DNA from: a virus
DNA length: 20,337 nucleotides
IMG/VR virus record: IMGVR_UViG_3300047551_000819
Span: 1-20,337 of that record
Strand: one strand, 5' to 3'
Part shown: positions 9,061 to 15,496 of the stretch, in pieces
Position numbering within the stretch: position 1 is the stretch's first letter
Layout of the letters: each line of letters starts with the position of its first letter
Program-made: the position numbers and the translations under genes
Notes under the pieces: generated by a model
Seen by the model: the letters and a program-made list of their open reading frames with translations, nothing else
Database searches by the model: none
Told to the model about the DNA's origin: nothing

Positions 9061-9096
9061 TGAATTAATTATACCATAACCCCATTTTATTTTTAA
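9061..9096 (-). promoter_or_regulatory. Candidate promoter for the short chaperone and tape measure
   Basis: On the minus strand TTAAAA (9091-9096) lies 17 nt from TATAAT (9068-9073), and the -10 is extended (TGGTATAAT). Transcription would start near 9061, giving a short leader that contains the AAGGAGG ribosome site. The -35 overlaps the stop codon of the long chaperone gene. The -10 is perfect and the -35 matches consensus at 4 of 6. Activity is inferred, not shown. Confidence 0.5.
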
Positions 9097-9776
9097 TCTG
9101 AAATTTCTTCATACTCTAACCCCATGCCTATTCCAAAACCAGCCTTTTGAGCATTTGCTCCTTGCAATGAAACAATATCATTTGAGTCTTTGGCCTTGCC
9201 ACGGCTAAATACTCTAGCCTTCATATCTTCCCAGGCATTTGATTTATTTGTATTTTTATCTAAATCTACTCCCTGAATTGCTGCATAAAATTTTTTATCT
9301 GCATAATCTAATTCTCTTTTAATATTTAGCGTAGCAGTTAACTCTGGCATTGACATTGAAGTTTCTAATTCTTCATAATCTTTCCATATGCCAAGAAGAA
9401 ATACCTCTGACTCTAACTTAACAATGTCTAGTTTTTCCCATGGAGATCCGCTATCTACAGCCTGATCTTTGACTTTTTCTTTTGAATCTTTATCTATTTT
9501 AATACCCGCAGCAATATCTAATATTTTATAAATTGTTGACAAGTCTATGCTATCTTCTAATTGTTCAATTGTTTTTATAGTAGGATAATATTGTTGCATT
9601 GTAATTAAAGCACATTTTGCTAATTCCCCAATTGCCTGGTCATCTCCCTTTGCCTTACCAACATTTTCAAACTGTTTCATAAATTGACGAAGATATTTTA
9701 TTTTTAGTGGGGTTATATATATTTGCGTTCCATCAATTAAACTAATGTAATCGCTTTCATATATTTCCGTGGCCAT
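9093..9776 (-). CDS. Tail assembly chaperone, long G+T-like form
   Basis: This is a 227-residue protein. Residues 1-100 match the downstream 108-residue paralogue and form the G-like domain. Residues about 106-227 form a separate T-like region with a tryptophan/acidic stretch (LLGIWKDYEELETSMSMPEL), a charged helix and a glycine-rich end. In lambda-type phages G and GT come from one gene by ribosomal frameshifting, the T part contacting the tape measure and tube subunits; here the long form is a single uninterrupted frame. The ATG at 9774-9776 has no Shine-Dalgarno. Instead a TATAAT ends exactly 6 nt upstream, so the transcript would begin at the A of ATG. The gene lies just after a terminator that follows the major tail protein. 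Chaperone identity is inferred from position, paralogy and domain layout. Confidence 0.7.
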   Translation of the reverse strand: MATEIYESDYISLIDGTQIYITPLKIKYLRQFMKQFENVGKAKGDDQAIGELAKCALITMQQYYPTIKTIEQLEDSIDLSTIYKILDIAAGIKIDKDSKEKVKDQAVDSGSPWEKLDIVKLESEVFLLGIWKDYEELETSMSMPELTATLNIKRELDYADKKFYAAIQGVDLDKNTNKSNAWEDMKARVFSRGKAKDSNDIVSLQGANAQKAGFGIGMGLEYEEISD

Positions 9777-9791
9777 GTATTCATTATATCA
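9774..9791 (-). promoter_or_regulatory. Candidate leaderless promoter of the long chaperone
   Basis: The minus strand reads TTTGATATAATGAATACATG: an extended -10 (TGATATAAT, hexamer at 9783-9788), 6 nt, then the ATG. By usual spacing the +1 falls on the A of ATG. No ribosome site is present between the upstream terminator and the ATG. No good -35 is seen; a TTGAAA in the terminator loop is 20 nt away. This -10-to-ATG spacing is typical of leaderless genes in Actinobacteria. Confidence 0.5.
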
Positions 9792-9824
9792 AACAGAAAA
9801 GCCCAGACTTTCAAGGGTCTGGGC
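9791..9824 (-). terminator. Rho-independent terminator after major tail protein
   Basis: A perfect 8-bp GC-rich stem (GCCCAGAC / GTCTGGGC, arms 9817-9824 and 9801-9808) with an 8-nt loop is followed on the minus strand by TTTTCTGTTT. It begins about 20 nt beyond the TAA of the major tail protein gene and ends 14 nt before the long chaperone ATG. The stem plus U-rich tail in the direction of transcription makes this a strong call. Confidence 0.85.
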
Positions 9825-9844
9825 CATCTGATTATTAAGTTGTA

Positions 9845-10471
9845 TTATACTGTTACAGTACGATCAATGATCTTACCGTATGAGCCTGTTGTATCATCTG
9901 GAAGAAGACGGAATGAAACTTCAAACATTGTAGCCTCATCACGCTTTGCTGATACTGTTACATTTTCAATTGAAAGTGCACGGTATGCAACATAAATTCT
10001 TTCCTTGTTAGATCCCTCATCACAGTCACCAGTTCCTGGACCGACAGCAACCAAACCACGCTCTACTGGGCATTCGCCAAGATTACCTGATTTGATATTA
10101 AATGTCTGGCCATTAGAAGTGGCCTTGTCGCCTGTAAGATCATTGCCTGATCCTGCAACTGCAACAAGTAGATTTTCTAATGTGGATTCAGCAAAAGTAG
10201 TATTGAGGTTTACTTGCATGCCTTGCTTAAACAACTTAGCAACGTCAAGAACCTGGTCAACCTGAACTTCACCGAAATCTGGCTGGAACTGTAGTTCCAA
10301 ACCATTCATAGTATATCCGACTGAACGGAAATCTGGTGTTTCACCATCCATGGTTACTGAATACTTTTCACCTGAAACAGGAGCGGGATTTCCGCCAACT
10401 GCTAAAGGAGCATCAGCAATCCATAACTGGGCTGCACCAACGATAATATTATTACTATTACCTAGAGCCAT
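9845..10471 (-). CDS. Major tail (tube) protein
   Basis: This 208-residue protein is the likely tail tube subunit. It lies immediately before the tail chaperones and tape measure, is beta-rich and has the expected length. The ATG is preceded by AGAGGTG with 8 nt spacing. Visible features are an N-terminal NNIIVGAAQLWIADAP, a central segment (LELQFQPDFGEVQVDQVLDV, about residues 58-77) and two cysteines at 134 and 150 around a Gly-rich loop. The C-terminal strand is rich in beta formers (ENVTVSAKRDEATMFEVSFR). Codon use is more GC-rich than in most neighbours, like that of the capsid gene, as expected for a protein made in many copies. A strong terminator follows it and an inverted repeat precedes it. 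No membrane or enzymatic motif is present. Confidence 0.8.
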   Translation of the reverse strand: MALGNSNNIIVGAAQLWIADAPLAVGGNPAPVSGEKYSVTMDGETPDFRSVGYTMNGLELQFQPDFGEVQVDQVLDVAKLFKQGMQVNLNTTFAESTLENLLVAVAGSGNDLTGDKATSNGQTFNIKSGNLGECPVERGLVAVGPGTGDCDEGSNKERIYVAYRALSIENVTVSAKRDEATMFEVSFRLLPDDTTGSYGKIIDRTVTV

Positions 10472-10504
10472 ATTTATTTCACCTCTTTTTTTTCTATAGA
10501 AATT

Positions 10505-10543
10505 AAAAGGCGTGTTTCCTCATTGATAAGTATACAGCCTTTT
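10505..10543 (-). repeat. Inverted repeat before major tail gene, possible weak terminator
   Basis: The arms AAAAGGC (10537-10543) and GCCTTTT (10505-10511) on the minus strand can pair, and TGT/ACA extend the stem across a one-base bulge; the loop is about 18 nt. The right arm runs into TTTTAATTTCT. The stem is AT-rich and the loop long, so termination would be partial. Alternatively it may be a processing or stabilising hairpin for the tail tube transcript. The rest of 10472-10544 holds only the AGAGGTG ribosome site of the major tail gene. Confidence 0.4.
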
Positions 10544-10544
10544 A

Positions 10545-11099
10545 TTAATTTATTGAATCGATTATATCCTGCATTTGATGGTAGTCGTAGTCGATAATTA
10601 TCTTATTCCCCGCATATGTTCGGGCTGTTCCGAAGTCGACTATATCCCGTGCCTCTTCTAACTGATATATTTTAAAGTCATGAAAGTAGAATTTGCAAGA
10701 CATTCCTCCAATAGTTCCTTTAGCCTTAGCCCAACTATTTAGGTCTTGAGCAGTTTCATCTCCACGATCCATTAATCTTAAAACTGCTTCTTGAACTTGC
10801 ACCATAATCAAATCTGATCCCTCTTGTAGTCCATAAAAATAATATAAAACCTGCTCACACTTAATATGTGGAAAAGGCCCCCTGCGGATTCTTTTCATTC
10901 TATCCCACGTTGCAGCAACACCTGCAGTTGGAGTATTTTCTCCATTTAACTCTATCCATCTTTCTGTTAAATCATCAATATTGAATGGCCTTGGAGGGAA
11001 AAAGGGAACACCAACATTAAGAAGTTCACCCAGTTTATCTTGCAAATAATGATTAATCCACAGAACTGGTGTATTTAATACTGATGTTGATTCTGTCAT
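10545..11099 (-). CDS. Tail terminator-like protein (putative)
   Basis: This 184-residue protein overlaps its upstream neighbour by 4 nt (ATGA), with AGGAG 7 nt before the ATG. It is the last gene before the major tail protein. In siphoviruses that slot commonly holds the tail terminator or head-tail joining protein that stops tube growth and docks the tail. The sequence is a mixed alpha/beta protein with a proline-rich segment (GVPFFPPRPFN, about residues 29-39) and a run of aromatic residues (CKFYFHDFKIYQLEE). It ends in a long acidic helix. I see no diagnostic motif, so the call depends on order and size. It could equally be another neck protein. Confidence 0.5.
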   Translation of the reverse strand: MTESTSVLNTPVLWINHYLQDKLGELLNVGVPFFPPRPFNIDDLTERWIELNGENTPTAGVAATWDRMKRIRRGPFPHIKCEQVLYYFYGLQEGSDLIMVQVQEAVLRLMDRGDETAQDLNSWAKAKGTIGGMSCKFYFHDFKIYQLEEARDIVDFGTARTYAGNKIIIDYDYHQMQDIIDSIN

Positions 11100-11770
11100 C
11101 TTCCAACTCCTGCGTTTGCTATCCAGCGATATCCTGTTTGATAGCCTTTAACCTTTCCGCTCTTTTTGCCAGCAGACAAATTCTTTTTATATGCAATTGG
11201 ATTTTCTAAATATTTTGCCACTCCGCTTGCTCTTAAAAATGCTTGAGTAAAATATCTTTTAAAGAATGAATCAAAAGTTTTTTCAAAACTACCCTGAACT
11301 TCATTTCCTCCAGGATTAGAAACCTCTACTGGTTGCTTAGTAAAAATTTCTTCTCCATTTATATCAAACATTAAAGCCTGTGCTCTTTTAGGAACTATTG
11401 TTACTGGAATTCCTTCTTCCATAATTCTAGCCTTATCATAAAAAGGAACTCTAGATCCATTTTTAATTGATGTTGACTGTTTAAAGGTTGAATTAAAAGA
11501 TAGTCCTAGATTACTAGAAGTGTAATGTATGTCATATAGTCTAGCATCTGGACTTCCAACTCTATTCCATTCATAAACGTGATGTAGCATGGCTGGATTT
11601 ACTCTAGCATTTGAATCAATATATTCTTTCATTAACTCTACTGTTTCCATTCCTAACATATTTAAAAATGCTTTTTTACCGCCCTGAACCCCATCTAAAA
11701 ATCCTATTGAATAATCTATAATATTTTTCATATCTTTTTTAAACATTGTATTATTAAATTTAACTATCAT
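11096..11770 (-). CDS. Tail-completion / HK97 gp10-like neck protein (putative)
   Basis: This 224-residue basic protein overlaps both neighbours by 4 nt (ATGA), so it is probably co-translated with them. The ribosome site is weak (AGGCGG about 7 nt before the ATG). The N-terminus is helical (residues 1-60, FKKDMKNIIDYSIGFLDGVQ). The C-terminus is rich in Lys and Gly and contains AYKKNLSAGKKSGKVKGYQT. Its slot, between head closure and tail terminator, matches the neck or tail-completion gene of HK97-like modules, and the basic C-terminus would suit contact with DNA or an acidic partner. No known motif is certain. Confidence is good for a real structural gene and moderate for the role. Confidence 0.5.
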   Translation of the reverse strand: MIVKFNNTMFKKDMKNIIDYSIGFLDGVQGGKKAFLNMLGMETVELMKEYIDSNARVNPAMLHHVYEWNRVGSPDARLYDIHYTSSNLGLSFNSTFKQSTSIKNGSRVPFYDKARIMEEGIPVTIVPKRAQALMFDINGEEIFTKQPVEVSNPGGNEVQGSFEKTFDSFFKRYFTQAFLRASGVAKYLENPIAYKKNLSAGKKSGKVKGYQTGYRWIANAGVGR

Positions 11771-12213
11771 ACATCAACCGCCTGGTTTTCAGATCTGCGA
11801 ATAATTATTTTATAGTATTCAATGTTACCAAATGGCCCTACATATGGATCCTGAGTTGCTATTTCAAATATTGTTGATTTTCCTGCACGTGGTCCAGATG
11901 TTTCTTTATAAATTTCATTACAATTTTTATCTTTGATATTAGTTATAATTACATTAGTTATAGAGTTTTGTGCTTGCATGCTAGAAACTCTTACATCTGT
12001 TTTACAGCGACCAAGTAATAATTTTTCTTGTGTAATATTGATATTTGGAACAACCTCTTCTTTAAAAGCAGTTCCTGCTGGTGCAAAAGAACAGGCAATT
12101 GTTCTATCTAAAATCCAAGTTTTTTTAACTTCTCCATATACGCCCTGCTCAACTATTGGATGGTATATATCTGCTTGCATAGGGAATGCGAAGTCTGGTT
12201 CTTCGCAAATCAT
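11767..12213 (-). CDS. Head closure / head-tail joining protein (putative)
   Basis: This 148-residue protein starts at an ATG that overlaps the TAA of the adaptor gene by one base, with AGGAG 7 nt upstream, and ends in a TGA within the next ATG. It appears mostly beta-strand with small loops, and includes KTWILDRTIACSFAPAGTAF near residues 30-50 and an IIIRRSENQAVDV tail. Size and position (second gene after the capsid-accessory gene, directly after the adaptor) match head-closure proteins that plug the portal channel below the adaptor. No catalytic residues are apparent. The TGA stop helps show that TGA is not reassigned in this phage. Confidence 0.5.
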   Translation of the reverse strand: MICEEPDFAFPMQADIYHPIVEQGVYGEVKKTWILDRTIACSFAPAGTAFKEEVVPNINITQEKLLLGRCKTDVRVSSMQAQNSITNVIITNIKDKNCNEIYKETSGPRAGKSTIFEIATQDPYVGPFGNIEYYKIIIRRSENQAVDV

Positions 12214-13133
12214 TATAGAACTCCTGGCTTAGTTATTGATTTAATATACTTTTCTAATATTTTATCTACAAGAAGATTTCCAGTTCCAGACATCATTCCT
12301 TTATCAAATTGAATTCTAAATTGATCTGTATTATATGCTGAAATATATCTCTTATAATAATCTAACTTCCCGCACTTAATGTCTTCAATTAGCATCTTTG
12401 TTGCTATTTCAACGTCTGCTGGCACTGCACGATATCCAACATCTAAAATAAAAGTGTAATCTGTTCCTTTAGGAAAATCTGTTGGGGCATATGCTACATA
12501 CCCTAAATCTCCATGTGCTGTTGCAATCTTAGTTAAATTATTTTCAGTTCTATTTCTTTCTTCGTTTGCATATGCTTTTTCAATTCTATAAATTGCTGAA
12601 TTATCTAACAAAGGTTTAAATTCATAATCATAATCATCTGGATTTTCTATATCGTATACTAAAATATTATTTTCATAAACTTTTAATACTCTATTAAAAT
12701 CATGCCAAATTGGAAAATAGTCTGCTCCATTACCGCTTGTATTCATAACTAACTTATGATTATAAAAACCATCTCCTACGTATGTATCTATAATTGATCT
12801 TGCAATAAGTTCATACATCTGATATTCATTAATTTCGCTTGCGGTTGTTCCCATTTCTATTGGATTAACGTAAGGCCTTGTTATAGTTAAATTGCTTTCA
12901 ACTAAAATATGTTCTTCTTCACTATCATAAAATCTAATTAAAAAGTCTCTGTCAAATTGCACTTTTGTTAATGGCAATTCATAAACTATTTTACTATTTG
13001 CACCCGAAGTTAGGTTTGTTTTTTCTACTGAGTGATCCACCAAATCCTCAACATATACAACATATTCGTAATTAGCGATGGGAACATCCCATGTTGTTGT
13101 TAAAGGATAGGGTGGAACTCTCAATACTTCCAT
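12213..13133 (-). CDS. Head-tail adaptor with extra N-terminal beta domain
   Basis: The 306-residue product has two parts. Residues 1-90 look like a compact beta-sandwich, Ig or Fn3 in style (TTTWDVPIANYEYVVYVEDL, then ILVESNLTITRPYV). Residues about 96-306 resemble connector or adaptor proteins that bind below the portal. They start with a helical segment (YQMYELIARSIIDTYVGDGF) and end with helices around the conserved-looking IKCGKLDYYKRYISAYNTDQ and a final KILEKYIKSI. The gene begins 2 nt after the previous stop (TAATAATG) with only a weak AAGGA about 15 nt upstream, which suggests coupling. Known adaptors are usually nearer 100-200 residues, so the N-terminal domain is an addition. Adaptor function is inferred from order and the C-terminal pattern. 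Confidence 0.55.
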   Translation of the reverse strand: MEVLRVPPYPLTTTWDVPIANYEYVVYVEDLVDHSVEKTNLTSGANSKIVYELPLTKVQFDRDFLIRFYDSEEEHILVESNLTITRPYVNPIEMGTTASEINEYQMYELIARSIIDTYVGDGFYNHKLVMNTSGNGADYFPIWHDFNRVLKVYENNILVYDIENPDDYDYEFKPLLDNSAIYRIEKAYANEERNRTENNLTKIATAHGDLGYVAYAPTDFPKGTDYTFILDVGYRAVPADVEIATKMLIEDIKCGKLDYYKRYISAYNTDQFRIQFDKGMMSGTGNLLVDKILEKYIKSITKPGVL

Positions 13134-13135
13134 TA

Positions 13136-13615
13136 TTACTTACCAAATTCCTTCGCTACTTCTTCTGGAGTAGCAAGTCTAATATATTCTTTAGTTGTCC
13201 ATTGATTTGCAGCATCTTTAGTTACAATATTATAACCACGATACACCTTGCCCAAACCTGGGATTGTTATATTTTTTGTAGAATATACAGCAACTTTTTC
13301 ATTGGCAGGCTTATTGTTTTTTGGAGTTTCTGGTGTACGACGTACTGAAGTTACTCCAATTGCACCATCCGCTACAGATCCAAGACCTTGGATTTCGGCA
13401 GAAGACTTTGCTAAATCATTTGTTGAAATAGCAGTTATTTCTGGCTCAGGAGCAGAAATTGTTGCCTCAATATTATGTTGTTCTGCAACTTCTGCAACAT
13501 GTGTTTCTGGTACTACATGATTTTCTTCTACATTCTGAATTTCAGGCTGTTCATCAACTTGAATTTCATTTTGATCTTGAATTTGATATTCATTTATTTC
13601 ATTATTTTCTTCCAT
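13136..13615 (-). CDS. Acidic capsid-accessory protein candidate
   Basis: This 159-residue protein lies directly after the major capsid gene. Residues 1-66 are strongly acidic and rich in Glu, Gln, Asn and Pro and are probably disordered. Residues 107-159 look like a compact folded domain (KVAVYSTKNITIPGLGKVYR ... YIRLATPEEVAKEFGK). Position and layout suggest a head decoration, head fibre or minor head protein whose C-terminal domain binds the capsid. I recall similar C-terminal segments in actinophage head modules but cannot name a family. The gene has a strong AAGGAGG site 6 nt before the ATG and its own extended -10 promoter downstream of the capsid terminator, so it may be expressed separately from the capsid gene. 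Confidence 0.6.
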   Translation of the reverse strand: MEENNEINEYQIQDQNEIQVDEQPEIQNVEENHVVPETHVAEVAEQHNIEATISAPEPEITAISTNDLAKSSAEIQGLGSVADGAIGVTSVRRTPETPKNNKPANEKVAVYSTKNITIPGLGKVYRGYNIVTKDAANQWTTKEYIRLATPEEVAKEFGK

Positions 13616-13627
13616 TGTTAACCTCCT

Positions 13628-13640
13628 TATGACTATTATA
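13628..13640 (-). promoter_or_regulatory. Extended -10 promoter restarting transcription after capsid gene
   Basis: The minus strand carries TGTTATAAT, an extended -10 whose hexamer is at 13635-13640, between the capsid terminator and the AAGGAGG ribosome site at 13622-13628. The start would be near 13628, giving a very short leader. I see no good -35, which extended -10 promoters can lack. Confidence 0.5.
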
Positions 13641-13650
13641 ACAGAATACT

Positions 13651-13692
13651 AAAAGATTAAGAGGGGGAGGAGATCTAGCCCCTGCCCCCTCT
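13651..13692 (-). terminator. Terminator after major capsid gene
   Basis: A strong GC stem pairs AGAGGGGG with CCCCCTCT (arms at 13685-13692 and 13660-13667). A further AGG/CCT inside extends it across a one-base bulge. It is followed on the minus strand by TAATCTTTTAG. It starts about 20 nt beyond the capsid stop codon. The U-tract is imperfect, so read-through may occur, but stem strength and position support termination or 3'-end protection. Confidence 0.75.
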
Positions 13693-13712
13693 CAAAGGTT
13701 ACTGTTTACAGA

Positions 13713-14855
13713 TTATGAATCTGAAGCAGCGTCTGCCCATGTAATAGCGTCTTCTTCTTCCCATTGAATACCAAAACGGACGAAGACGGTATACTCAATT
13801 GTATCCTTCTTTGCCTTGTATTCACGGTTAACGACGATATCACGCTGGAAGCCCCATACACGGTTCTGTGGGAATGTCAAATCGACATAACCATCTGGAT
13901 AGTAAGGAACTTCTTGGACATCAATTCCGAGAACACGTGTTGTACGTGCTCCACCGAATGTCTGGCCGTTTCCATCAAGGTATGCTTGACGGTTTGCAGC
14001 AGTACCAGCAACACGATTACCCATTGCTTCAGCAATTGCATCAGCAAGAGTACCGTTATGCTTAACGATACCAGCAAATGTGTCTGTACCTACATAGAAC
14101 TTGAGGTTATTCTTAAGAGCACGATACTTACGTGGCATGCCTAGAATAATCTCTTGCATCTTTTCTGGTGTCCAAGCATTATCAGCAACAGTCAACGCAA
14201 CTTCATGCGAATCTCCATTGTCCTTGTGCTTCTTGACGAATCCCTTCATAATTGAAAGGAAGTTTCCAGTTGAACCATCGCCATTAATAGCGAGGTCTTC
14301 AATGTCATTAGCGAATGCGTTTGTCATCAAGCGAACTAGATGATCTTCAAGCGCAGCCCCCTCAACATTGTCTTCGAGTGCTTCAGCAGTAACTTCCCAA
14401 TCTAGACGAATCTTCTTGGTTGTAAGTTCAACTTTGCTGAATGTAGCACCAGTGTTAGTGTAGTCACCGACACCTTGAGCAGCAGAACGAATTACTCGTT
14501 CACCCACGTTAATCTTTTCGAGTTCCATGGTGTTTGCTCTCATTGTGACACGACGACCATCCTGGGCGAGAACTGTAGCGTCCCAAACGTAATCAATGAA
14601 ACGCTGTGCCTGTTCAGGGCGTAGGATACCGCTTCCAGCCTCACCTGAAGGATTTACTGCATTTGGTCCTGTTGTAAGACCTAGGTTAGCGTTTGGAATA
14701 TTTCCAAGAACACCACCATCAGTATAATTGCCAGGGATATTTGAGCCTGCATCAGAACCAGATGCAAATGCACCTTGTGCCTGATAAAGACCTGGTGTTG
14801 TTCCACCGAGTTGGCCTGATTCTCCTGGCTGGTTTTTCTTTATTTCTTCCGACAT
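13713..14855 (-). CDS. Major capsid protein (HK97-fold)
   Basis: This 380-residue protein forms the icosahedral shell. It follows the protease-scaffold gene, has the typical length, and shows capsid-like sequence (FIDYVWDATVLAQDGRRVTM near residues 86-105; LDWEVTAEALEDN; FQRDIVVNREY near the end, followed by WEEEDAITWADAA). Residues 1-78 are Gly/Asn/Pro-rich with no predicted fold and may be an N-terminal arm, possibly cleaved during maturation. The ribosome site is excellent (CGGAGGTGA about 5 nt before ATG). The gene is visibly GC-richer than its neighbours, with many C-ending codons, and a strong terminator follows. The start is fixed by the ribosome site and by only 23 nt of spacing from the previous stop. 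Confidence 0.9.
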   Translation of the reverse strand: MSEEIKKNQPGESGQLGGTTPGLYQAQGAFASGSDAGSNIPGNYTDGGVLGNIPNANLGLTTGPNAVNPSGEAGSGILRPEQAQRFIDYVWDATVLAQDGRRVTMRANTMELEKINVGERVIRSAAQGVGDYTNTGATFSKVELTTKKIRLDWEVTAEALEDNVEGAALEDHLVRLMTNAFANDIEDLAINGDGSTGNFLSIMKGFVKKHKDNGDSHEVALTVADNAWTPEKMQEIILGMPRKYRALKNNLKFYVGTDTFAGIVKHNGTLADAIAEAMGNRVAGTAANRQAYLDGNGQTFGGARTTRVLGIDVQEVPYYPDGYVDLTFPQNRVWGFQRDIVVNREYKAKKDTIEYTVFVRFGIQWEEEDAITWADAASDS

Positions 14856-14878
14856 ATTGTCACCTCCGAGTTTTGTAC

Positions 14879-15496
14879 TTAATTAAATAAGTCGGCTGTT
14901 TTGAGGAAACGTCCGCCCCATAAGGATTTTTCAACCATAGTTTCCTGTGGTCGATCCTGAACGATCTCGCCTAGATCGCCAGACTTTCGGAATGCTGTAT
15001 CTGCTTCTACTGCGTCAACACGCTTTCCAAACTCACTGAATCGTTCATTAGTTGCAGCGATATCTCTGGCGACTGCATCAAACGAACTTTTTACTGTCTC
15101 CTTGTCAATTGCGGTAGACTTTAGTACTTCTACTTCAGCCTGCAAGGACTTAAGAGTATTTGAAAGATCGCTAAAGGCCGATGTAATAGTTTCTTTAATT
15201 TCAGCAATTGCGTCAACAACTACTTCATCTGACTTCTTCTTTGCCTTCATCTCTTCTTCATCTTCTTTTGCATCTTCTTTGGAATCTTCTTCCTCTTTAT
15301 ATTCTCCAGATGGTGCTGCAGCCTTTTCTGTTTCGGCAACTTCTGTTGTTTCTACAACGTCTGTCTTTTCAGTTGTTTCTTCAACAACGTCGGCCTTTTC
15401 AGTTTCAACTGCAAGAGTTTCTTCAGCAACAGGAGCGATCTCTTCTGACTTAGTTACTTCAACTGTTTCTTCAACAGTCTTTGTTTTCTTTGCCAT
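14879..15496 (-). CDS. Nested in-frame scaffold protein (predicted internal start)
   Basis: An in-frame ATG at 15494-15496 (MAKKTKTVEETVEV) is preceded by AGAGGAGG at 15505-15512, 8 nt upstream, which is better than the context of the full-length start. Translation here would give a 205-residue protein holding only the acidic and coiled-coil scaffold region. This matches the known lambda C/Nu3 arrangement, where scaffold is a nested C-terminal product of the protease gene. The sequence evidence is the ribosome site and the position at a domain boundary; production of the protein is inferred. Confidence 0.55.
   Translation of the reverse strand: MAKKTKTVEETVEVTKSEEIAPVAEETLAVETEKADVVEETTEKTDVVETTEVAETEKAAAPSGEYKEEEDSKEDAKEDEEEMKAKKKSDEVVVDAIAEIKETITSAFSDLSNTLKSLQAEVEVLKSTAIDKETVKSSFDAVARDIAATNERFSEFGKRVDAVEADTAFRKSGDLGEIVQDRPQETMVEKSLWGGRFLKTADLFN

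Noticed and set aside
9441-9510. Possible -1 frameshift at an A-rich stretch at the end of the G-like domain of the long chaperone, giving a product of about 112 residues
   Set aside because: The local sequence (TCA AAA GAA AAA GTC) is not a good XXXYYYZ slippery site in the reading frame and I see no stem-loop after it. The separate short paralogue already supplies a G-only protein.
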